From Desulfomonilaceae bacterium (GTDB lineage: Bacteria > Desulfobacterota > Desulfomonilia > Desulfomonilales > Desulfomonilaceae): DNA of 64,000 bases. The stretch lies in NCBI GenBank assembly GCA_041662605.1, contig JBAZSD010000003.1, positions 124,001-188,000 on the forward strand. Direction: 5' to 3'. The notes below the pieces were generated by a model. The model worked only from the letters and a program-made list of their open reading frames with translations, was not told the origin of the DNA and searched no databases. This document shows positions 48,900-56,038 of the stretch, piece by piece. The translations under genes were made by a program, and so were the position numbers. Position 1 is the first letter of the stretch. Every line of letters begins with the position of its first letter.

Positions 48900-51800
48900 T
48901 CATGTCCAGTCCTTTCTCTTGCCCTTGTTGTCATGGTCATTTTGCGGACTACGTTTCTCATCATTTTCGCGCGATTTGAACGGCCCCCGTAATACGGTAT
49001 CCATGATAGAAACACCTAGGGATCCTGGTGGAACATGAACAGAATATTCATAGCCATCCCTGACAAACTTTATCACTGGCTTCCTACGCTCTTTCCTCGT
49101 CCGGGCAGTTAGACTTATCAGCTTTTCCGAGCTAAGTCCGACGACTCCGTCATATTCAACGATTACGTCTCCTTTTGTCAGGCCGAATCGCTTAGCGTCC
49201 GACTTGGGACTAAATTCTATTATCAAGACGCCGTGCGTCAACGGTTCATCGTCTTGAGCGACCGATGTTTTATCAGCACTACCGGAACGTTTAACACTAA
49301 GTTCTTCTTCCTTTGCGATAGCCTTTGCGACATCACGTTGAACAGGGCTGGGAACCCACTCCTGGGTCAAGAAATTCTCACTGAAATGAAACGGTCGTTG
49401 AGGAGAATCGGTGTCGATCACTACGCGAAAGCCCCCATTATAGAGCGCCAGGTCAGGCCTAGCCCATCCCCGGAAAGCGCATCTCAGACTCACTGCCCCT
49501 GAGGTCCAGTCACCACCCCGCATTATGCGGTTTTCACCATGACCCGGGCCTTCCGGGTCAATTTCAGGACTAAACCGATAGTAGTCCTCCCCATAGAAAT
49601 CTCTCACCCACTGCAGGACATTTCCGGACATATCATAAAGACCGAAACCATTTGGCTCGTAGCTTCCGACTGGAGCCACATTCTTGTACCCATCGTCAAT
49701 ATCTCGGTCTCTCCATTCGAAATCCGTATTCTTGTCGGCATAGTTAGCCCTTCTGCCATCAGGCAGTTGATCTCCCCAAGAAAACTGAGTCATGGGAAGA
49801 CCTCCGCGCGCCGCGTATTCCCATTGGGCTTCTGTCGGTAATTTGTAAGGCGATCGTTCTTTGGCTGATAACCACTCGCAAAATGCCACAGCGTCATTGT
49901 ATGAAATCATGGTTACCGGCTGATCGGGTTCCACCGTCCAACCTGGATTTCGCCAGGAACTTCCATCCTTTTTGCTAAAACGATTGTTCTTGACGTCAAA
50001 AACCTCGCCGCCTTTGTCCTCTTCCGCGTCGGTAATGTAACCCGTGTCATTCACAAAGGCCTGAAACTGCCCTACTGTCACAGAAGTAGCTGACATAAAA
50101 AAAGGTCTGGAGATCCTGATCTTGTGAAAAGGGTATTCATTCTCGAGCGAGATCGGCTGGCCTCTAACCAAAACGTTCATGGCCCAGGCTATGTCAGCTT
50201 CCGAACTACCCATGACGAAAGATCCTTCAGGAATTCTCACCATCTTCATGCCTAGGAAATTTCTGAAAGACTCAAATGACTTATCCTTCGTCTGGTCGAT
50301 GAATGATTTTAAGGTGTTTTTCACAAAACCCGACACATCCTCTACCGCGCCATTTTTCACAGGCTGAACGTCCGGAATCTTGTCTACCAGGCTTGACGCC
50401 TTCAGGCGCTTTCCATCCCTCACTAAATCCTTAACACGATTAAAGAGTGCGTTAGCCTGTTCATCAGACATCCCCGTATTTGCCTTTGCTTCTGAGCCCA
50501 CGGCCCGGAGGGCTTTATCCGTCGAGTCCGGGATTGTTACTACTCGAAAACCACTAACATCAACGCAAAGTCTTGGGTCAACCCCAAAACGAAAGGCATT
50601 TCTGGCTTCACAGGCGTCAAAAGCCCAGCTTCCACCTCTAGCGACCCTAGTCTTTCCGGTCTTAGGTCCCTGAGGATCTGCTGTGCCTCCTGCCCCTGTT
50701 TTCTTATATTCTTTGGGATCAAAATAGTCGCTGCATAATTCCCACGCATTTCCGGCCATGTCATAAAGCCCAAATCCATTGGGGGCATAGCTTCCGACAG
50801 GAGCGAGAAAACCGTACGAATCATTCACTGTTCGATCGGCCCAGGCGACTTCGCAGTTCCTATCAGCGAAATTAAGTTTCTGTCCATCGGGATAATCATT
50901 TCCCCAAGAGAACTTCTCTCCATTCTTGCCTCCTCTGGCCGCGAATTCCCACTGGGCCTCAGTAGGCAATCCAAACTTTTTGCCTTCTTTTCCGCTAAGC
51001 CATTTACAGAAAGCTTCCGCGTCAACATGACAAATCATGACCACCGGATAATCGTCGTAAATCCGGAATCCGGGGTTTTTCCAGGAAAGACCGCTCTTTT
51101 TGGCCCAACGCTTTTCTTCGCTGTTATATCCCCATCCCCAACCCTGTGTCTCCGCAACTGTGTGATACCCCGTTTCAGCTACAAACTGCTTGAATTGCCC
51201 TACCGTCACTTCATATTTTCCTATAAGAAACGGTCTGGAGATCTCGACCGTATGTTCCGGGGTTTCAGGCTCGACCAGATTCTCAGGAACATTCCATTCA
51301 GCTCTGACGCGCCTTACTTCGGACGGCGAATTCCCCATGGTGAATCCCCCGGAAGACACAGGAACAAGTCTCATCCCTATAGAATTAACAATTTCGGACC
51401 CGATCGCTCCCGGAGAAGCGGTTCTGAGTTCAGCGAGGTTTTTTGTTTTCTGAAGTTTGTCCGTTATGGCTTGAACGGTTTCTTTGTCGGTTAGGTCCGC
51501 GATCCTCAAAGCCCTGCTTAAGGGCATGGAAGATAATTCCCATTCCCCTCGTTGAATGCGGCGCCGGACAAGACCCAACTCGGAGCCTAAGAGTTGGGAA
51601 TTGTCTATCCGCTGGGATAAAATCCTCTGGGGATCTCGTTTCTGCTCCGTTCCGTTGTTATTGGATCCGAGAGAATTCTGTGACGCAGGCCTATGAAGGC
51701 CCTCAAAGTATCCTGAAACAGCCTCATAAAGCTTCCCAGGGCTTACTTCCAATTTCTTGGACCCTTGGTTCCAGGAAATTTCATTCGTGGAATCCGAGGC

Positions 51801-51944
51801 GGCCAAATACGCTCCAGGATCGCCAACGACGGAAACAATTATCAGCAGTTGAAGAAACAGTAAAAATGACACGCGGATTCCCCCCGACAGTAATGTCGAA
51901 AAAGACTTGCTCACGGATTTTTGAAACCTGGCAAAATCTGTCAT
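48900..51944 (-). CDS. Exported protein with two FGE/SUMF1-fold domains and a PDZ domain
   Basis: A 1014-residue protein. The N-terminal hydrophobic segment (about 25-42) is a signal or anchor. Two formylglycine-generating-enzyme-fold domains follow. The first, about 190-470, runs from RLVPVSSGGFTMGNS through YPVVMICHVDAEAFCKWLS, LPTEAQWEFAARGG and GNAWELCSDY to RVARGGSW. The second, about 565-840, runs from MVRIPEGSFVMGSS through PVTMISYNDAVAFCEWLS and LPTEAQWEYAARGG to GNVLQWVRDFY and IMRGGDW. Both lack the catalytic cysteine pair expected after RGGS, so sulfatase activation is unlikely. A PDZ-like domain (LIIEFSPKSDAKRFGLTKGDVIVEYDGV) and a basic tail end the protein. Probably a ligand-binding envelope protein. 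Confidence 0.85.
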   Translation of the reverse strand: MTDFARFQKSVSKSFSTLLSGGIRVSFLLFLQLLIIVSVVGDPGAYLAASDSTNEISWNQGSKKLEVSPGKLYEAVSGYFEGLHRPASQNSLGSNNNGTEQKRDPQRILSQRIDNSQLLGSELGLVRRRIQRGEWELSSMPLSRALRIADLTDKETVQAITDKLQKTKNLAELRTASPGAIGSEIVNSIGMRLVPVSSGGFTMGNSPSEVRRVRAEWNVPENLVEPETPEHTVEISRPFLIGKYEVTVGQFKQFVAETGYHTVAETQGWGWGYNSEEKRWAKKSGLSWKNPGFRIYDDYPVVMICHVDAEAFCKWLSGKEGKKFGLPTEAQWEFAARGGKNGEKFSWGNDYPDGQKLNFADRNCEVAWADRTVNDSYGFLAPVGSYAPNGFGLYDMAGNAWELCSDYFDPKEYKKTGAGGTADPQGPKTGKTRVARGGSWAFDACEARNAFRFGVDPRLCVDVSGFRVVTIPDSTDKALRAVGSEAKANTGMSDEQANALFNRVKDLVRDGKRLKASSLVDKIPDVQPVKNGAVEDVSGFVKNTLKSFIDQTKDKSFESFRNFLGMKMVRIPEGSFVMGSSEADIAWAMNVLVRGQPISLENEYPFHKIRISRPFFMSATSVTVGQFQAFVNDTGYITDAEEDKGGEVFDVKNNRFSKKDGSSWRNPGWTVEPDQPVTMISYNDAVAFCEWLSAKERSPYKLPTEAQWEYAARGGLPMTQFSWGDQLPDGRRANYADKNTDFEWRDRDIDDGYKNVAPVGSYEPNGFGLYDMSGNVLQWVRDFYGEDYYRFSPEIDPEGPGHGENRIMRGGDWTSGAVSLRCAFRGWARPDLALYNGGFRVVIDTDSPQRPFHFSENFLTQEWVPSPVQRDVAKAIAKEEELSVKRSGSADKTSVAQDDEPLTHGVLIIEFSPKSDAKRFGLTKGDVIVEYDGVVGLSSEKLISLTARTRKERRKPVIKFVRDGYEYSVHVPPGSLGVSIMDTVLRGPFKSRENDEKRSPQNDHDNKGKRKDWT

Positions 51945-51996
51945 TCAGCGATTAAGATATGGGACTGACAAGCTACAGACCTTCATGGGGCGTTCT

Positions 51997-52842
51997 CTAC
52001 TTTATCACCACCGGAATCTGCTTTTTCAGTTCTTCCGTTATCTTCTTGTGCAGTTCGGCGTTTCTCTCATTTTCCAGCCTACTCTTGATCATACTTCGAA
52101 CCTGCACAAAACTAGGTGGCTCCGGTTGTCGACGATCATCAACTTTGAGTATATGCCAACCAAATTGTGACTTGACTGGTCCCCCGATTTCTCCTTTGGG
52201 AATCTTGAAAAGGACGTGTTCAAAGGATTTCTCAAATGACCCCTTCGGCAGCCAGTCCTTGCCATCCATTAATTCGAGTTTTCCACCCTTCTGGGCTGCA
52301 GGATCTATCGATTTTTTCTTGGCTAGCTCGGCAAAATCGGCCCCCTTTTTTAGTTCTTCCATAATCTTGTTGGCTTCAGCCTCGGTCTTGACAAGAATAT
52401 GGCGGGCCTGAATTTCCTCGGGGGGGGTAAATTCGCTAATGTGACTCTTGTAATAGGCCTTGAGTTCATCCTCTGAGATAGGCGGCTGCTTCGCCTGCAT
52501 ACGCCTGAAGTATTCCCTGGCCAGGTACTGAGTCTGTTCATAAAGGAGTCTGGTTCTAATTGCAGGCTCCTTGTCTATACCACTGTCCTTTGCAGCCTGG
52601 GAAAAGAGTTCAAAATTTACGACCTCATCCAGTATTTTCTTCCGACCGTCCGGCGTTAAAAACGGGGCTCTGTTTTCTTCCGGTATGGTGGCGATTATGT
52701 TATCCAACATTTCACGGGTTATCTTCTGATTCCCAACCGTAGCCAGGACATCCCCTCCTCTTTCATCCATTACCGGTTGCGCCTCGACTACTCCTTGTGC
52801 AAAACACATTATGAGAGCCAGTATCGAAAAAAACTTTAGCAT
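51997..52842 (-). CDS. Exported PpiC/SurA-type peptidyl-prolyl isomerase
   Basis: A periplasmic folding factor of 281 residues with an N-terminal signal peptide (LKFFSILALIMCFAQGVVEA). A SurA-like helical region follows (LATVGNQKITREMLDNIIATIPEE to about 135). The parvulin domain has EEIQARHILVKTEAEANKIMEELKKGADFAELAKKKSID, KGEIGGPVKSQFGWHILKV, and a C-terminal coiled helix. It lies 52 nt upstream of the FGE/PDZ gene on the same strand, so they may form one unit for envelope protein quality; this is inference. Confidence 0.93.
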   Translation of the reverse strand: MLKFFSILALIMCFAQGVVEAQPVMDERGGDVLATVGNQKITREMLDNIIATIPEENRAPFLTPDGRKKILDEVVNFELFSQAAKDSGIDKEPAIRTRLLYEQTQYLAREYFRRMQAKQPPISEDELKAYYKSHISEFTPPEEIQARHILVKTEAEANKIMEELKKGADFAELAKKKSIDPAAQKGGKLELMDGKDWLPKGSFEKSFEHVLFKIPKGEIGGPVKSQFGWHILKVDDRRQPEPPSFVQVRSMIKSRLENERNAELHKKITEELKKQIPVVIK

Positions 52843-53016
52843 GTTCTAACCTCACGAACATAAGAGACAAAATATAAGCGGAGTAACCACTCAGCCTTAT
52901 AGACCGTGATCAAACCGCTCAACCTCTTTAATCATACTAGAAGAAGCACAAAATAAAATCAAGAATGTCGACACTAAAGGCCACATCCAGTCTCACCGAG
53001 ACTTATCCACGGGCTA

Positions 53017-53247
53017 TCAGGATGAGCTGACCGAAATTCCCATCGGACTGGAGCACGAGTCACAAGTATCGCAAGACGAGCACGAAAGCCTTGTGAACAA
53101 ACTTGAATCTACCTTGAACGCTTGGCCCTTTTCTTTAATGGCGGACGAATTGCAAACAGGGCACTGTTTCGGCGCATCTTTTGTATCAACAAAAATCTTT
53201 GAGAATTCCTTGCCACAACTATCACATTTGTAACTTAATATTGGCAT
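53017..53247 (-). CDS. FmdB-family zinc-ribbon protein
   Basis: A 76-residue protein with the FmdB regulatory-domain start PILSYKCDSCGKEFS and a second CPVC knuckle 20 residues later. The Ser/Cys-rich tail (SCSSCDTCDSCSS) adds further possible metal ligands. The family is annotated as regulatory from the FmdB name but its role is unproven. The ATG at 53247 follows CAGGAGG. Confidence 0.85.
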   Translation of the reverse strand: MPILSYKCDSCGKEFSKIFVDTKDAPKQCPVCNSSAIKEKGQAFKVDSSLFTRLSCSSCDTCDSCSSPMGISVSSS

Positions 53248-53283
53248 ATTGGACCTCCTGAGTAATATCAGCGGTGAGTTGTT

Positions 53284-53652
53284 TTATTGATGATCCTTTT
53301 CACAATTCAAGGGCTCCGATACTTTACACTGTTCCTGACTCATCATCGCCTGCTGAATCTCCACTTCAAACCTTGCGGCCAATTTTAGTCTTTTTTTCCA
53401 CTTAGGGTCCAGATCGTCTAATTCGAATCCAGCGGCGAAATTCAAAAGATCTTCCTTGGAAGGCTTACCCATTTTCTCCCATAAAGCCACATTTATGAAC
53501 TCCCAAAGTTTGAGTCCATCATGCGCGGCCATTTCCTCCGCCATTACCATTAGATATGGATTCATGGTTAGTTTCAAAGATATTATGGCTTCAGGCCATT
53601 CTTTTGATTCTTGCGTCTTCGTTAACGAGCAGGTCGACATCGTAGACTCCAT
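53284..53652 (-). CDS. Small cytoplasmic protein of unknown function
   Basis: A 122-residue, mostly helical protein with no recognised domain. It has a central acidic-hydrophobic helix (PYLMVMAEEMAAHDGLKLWEFINVALWEKMGK) and a later basic one (DPKWKKRLKLAARFEVEIQQAMM). The ATG at 53652 has AGGAG at a good distance. It lies 36 nt upstream of the FmdB-like gene on the same strand, so the pair is probably cotranscribed. Upstream (53653-53861) the divergent PfkB gene begins. Confidence 0.65.
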   Translation of the reverse strand: MESTMSTCSLTKTQESKEWPEAIISLKLTMNPYLMVMAEEMAAHDGLKLWEFINVALWEKMGKPSKEDLLNFAAGFELDDLDPKWKKRLKLAARFEVEIQQAMMSQEQCKVSEPLNCEKDHQ

Positions 53653-53861
53653 ATTTCACTCTCCTAAATAAATCTTGTCTAAGTAGATTCCACCAATTCG
53701 ATTTTGATTCATCATACCAGTCGATACGTTACCAATTGGCTCCAATTTTCACTAAAATCGCGTTTTCCGAGCTGGCCCGACCTTGACACATATAGACTCA
53801 TCGCGTAACCTCTTTATCTAAAGCCCATGAAAATTTAGGGGTTCTTGTCTAGAGGTACACG

Positions 53862-54794
53862 ATGAATATTTTGGTTTTAGGGTCATTGGCTTACGATCGG
53901 ATCATGGATTTTCCGGACAAATTTTCGAATCATATTTTGCCGGACAAAATTCATATTCTTAACGTATGTTTCATGGTTAACGGACTGAGAGAGCTTTTTG
54001 GCGGAACAGCGGGAAACATAGCCTACAATTTGTCACTCCTGGGAGAAAGGCCCATTATAATGGCCAGCGCAGGAAAGGATTTTGATTCATACGAAAAGTG
54101 GCTTAGCGAGCTTTCTCTTCCTCTACACGCGGTAAGAAGGATAACCCACGAATTTACCGCTGGAGCTTACATTACCACCGACCTGTCTGACAATCAGATT
54201 ACCGGGTTTAATCCCGGAGCCATGAAAGAACCATGCTCCCAAAATATTGACGGATATGACCCAAACGATACTCTCGCTATAGTCGCTCCTGGGAATATCG
54301 AAGATATGACTACCTATCCGGAGATGTTTCGTCAAAAAAACATTCCGTATATTTTTGACCCCGGCCAATCAATCCCGGCTCTGGGTCCAGAAAAAATACT
54401 CAGCGGTCTGACAGGCTCAAGAATGTTTATTTCAAACGATTATGAGCTTGAAATGGTGACCAGATCTACGGGGCTAAGCAAGAGAGACATTCTGGAAAAA
54501 ACAGGCGCAATAATTACGACACTGGGCGAAAATGGAGCGCTGGTCGCTACTGCGCAAGGGGAAACAAAGATCCAGGCCGCAACCCCAATTAAGGTGAGTG
54601 ATCCTACCGGCGCTGGTGACGCGTTTAGAGCGGGATTGATTAAGGGCATTGTAATGGGAAAACCCATCGTCGAAGCGGCTCAGATGGGCTCTGTGTCAGC
54701 CAGTTTCGGCGTTGAATGTCAGGGTACCCAATGTCATAGATTTTCGATTGAGGAATTCTGGAATCGATACGGGTCTACTTTTGGAAATTCATAA
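53862..54794 (+). CDS. PfkB-family carbohydrate/nucleoside kinase
   Basis: A 310-residue ribokinase-fold kinase. N-terminal ILVLGSLAYDRIMDFPDKF and GGTAGNIAYNLSLLGERPIIMASAGKDF match PfkB signature 1. The C-terminal signature VSDPTGAGDAFRAGLIKG holds the catalytic Asp and anion hole. The motif FGGTAGNIAYNLS and the short lid resemble adenosine or nucleoside kinases more than phosphofructokinase (inference). The 54824 gene follows after 29 nt on the same strand. Confidence 0.87.
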   Translation: MNILVLGSLAYDRIMDFPDKFSNHILPDKIHILNVCFMVNGLRELFGGTAGNIAYNLSLLGERPIIMASAGKDFDSYEKWLSELSLPLHAVRRITHEFTAGAYITTDLSDNQITGFNPGAMKEPCSQNIDGYDPNDTLAIVAPGNIEDMTTYPEMFRQKNIPYIFDPGQSIPALGPEKILSGLTGSRMFISNDYELEMVTRSTGLSKRDILEKTGAIITTLGENGALVATAQGETKIQAATPIKVSDPTGAGDAFRAGLIKGIVMGKPIVEAAQMGSVSASFGVECQGTQCHRFSIEEFWNRYGSTFGNS

Positions 54795-54823
54795 CTACAT
54801 GGCATGATTGAGGCGGGCGCTAA

Positions 54824-55138
54824 GTGACACCATCTGAAACCCTGGAAAAAATTAGACGGAAATTCGATAGATTGGGAATCAGTCTTCAGGACTTGACAGT
54901 AGAGGTCAAAGGAGTTCCTTATCGGATTTCATTGGATTCAGACAGCTTTGTCGTATACAGGGTCAATCATTGCAGGGGCCATAAACATCATGTGCCCGGC
55001 TGGCCAGTTTGTCTCGTCACAAGAGAAGCTATTTTTCAGGAATGCTCCGACGAAGCATTGGGAGTTGACCATTGTTCTTGCAGCGTAAGCATAGAACAGT
55101 GGATGGAAATTGTGCAAAGGAATTGTACAAAATTGTAA
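54824..55138 (+). CDS. Cys/His-rich small protein of unknown function
   Basis: A 104-residue protein beginning at GTG 54824 (GAGG about 12 nt upstream, so the start is uncertain). The N-terminal half looks like a small alpha/beta unit (IRRKFDRLGISLQDLTVEVKGVPYRI). The second half has clustered potential metal ligands: NHCRGHKHHVPGWPVC, then a Cys and DHCSCSV. The codon pattern is similar to the neighbours. No family recognised. It is followed by the IS3 remnant. Confidence 0.55.
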   Translation: MTPSETLEKIRRKFDRLGISLQDLTVEVKGVPYRISLDSDSFVVYRVNHCRGHKHHVPGWPVCLVTREAIFQECSDEALGVDHCSCSVSIEQWMEIVQRNCTKL

Positions 55139-55197
55139 ACCGCCTATTCTGATATCCATATATTTCTTATTGACTGGCGCTAAAACAGAAAAGCAAG

Positions 55198-55780
55198 GGG
55201 TGCGGTGGTCTTGGTTCTTTAGACAACTGCACGAGATTTATAAGTGGGAAGCTGCTTGTTCATGCCACTACCAGCGATGGTGAGGTACTGAAGTAGACCT
55301 CATCCGGGGTCCTTCCGTCAAGTCCTTGGCGCCTTCTCCTGTAGTTGTAAAAGTCAAAGTACGCCTTTAGTCCTACACGAGCTTCCCCCAAGGAGTCGTA
55401 GGCTTTGAGATATACTTTTTCATACTTGACGCTTTTCCAGAGACGCTCCACGAAAACGTTGTCCACCCAACGACCTTTTCCGTCCATACTGATTCGGATC
55501 CCTCTGGAAATCAGAGCCCCGGTAAACTCCTCTGACGTGAATTGACTACCTGGGTCCGTGTTAAAATTTCGGGAGTCCCGTAAACTGCCAAGGCTTCTTC
55601 AAGCGCCTCAAGAAAGAATGAGACATCCATTGTATTAATCAGCCTCCAGGCTAATACCCGGCGACTCGACCAGTTCATGATCGCAACCAGAAAACAGAAG
55701 CCCTTCGCCATTGGTATATACATTATGTCCGTCGCCCACATCTGGTTCCATCTGGTGATTAAATTGGCACCCTATTTTTG
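55198..55780 (-). mobile_element. Degenerate IS3-family insertion sequence fragment
   Basis: Only the 3' part of an IS3-type element remains on the minus strand. It carries the transposase integrase core and about 60 nt of terminal sequence, including a GTTGTCTAAA-N-A-ACC pattern typical of IS3 right ends and a likely tip near GACCACCGCA (55198-55208). The left end and the first transposase frame are missing. No target duplication can be identified, since one end is gone. Confidence 0.7.
55260..55775 (-). pseudogene. Broken IS3-family transposase (integrase core)
   Basis: Two adjacent minus-strand frames are parts of one DDE transposase. The first (to about 55775) has TRWNQMWATDIMYIPMAKGFCF with the first Asp, then TMDVSFFLEALEEALAVYGTPEI. 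The second has ISMDGKGRWVDNVFVERLWKSVKYEKVYLKAY with the catalytic Glu and ends YNYRRRRQGLDGRTPDEVYF. Adding back one T in the run near 55561-55568 restores a normal FNTDPGSQFTSEEF segment with the second Asp. So the gene has a one-base frameshift and a 5' truncation and cannot act. Confidence 0.85.
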
Positions 55781-56038
55781 CGCAACATCCAGGTTTTTCT
55801 TAACATTTTAAACCATCAGTTATTAAAAGCTCCCTACAATTTGTCGGGATCACGTTCCTGTTATCGGAACATGACGATATTGGGCGACAATAAGATCGGC
55901 TCTCAGGCAAAATTTCTGACGTGCCCTCAGCAATAGTTTATAATTGTAAGGTTTACGCTTTTTGTTTATAACGAGTTAAACCTCTTTTCCCAAAATTTGA
56001 TTCTGGCAGAGCCAACGTCACATGTATTTGCAGGGCAA

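Noticed and set aside
48900..51944. Active formylglycine-generating enzyme
   Set aside because: Neither FGE-fold domain has the cysteine pair after RGGS, and no sulfatase is encoded nearby.
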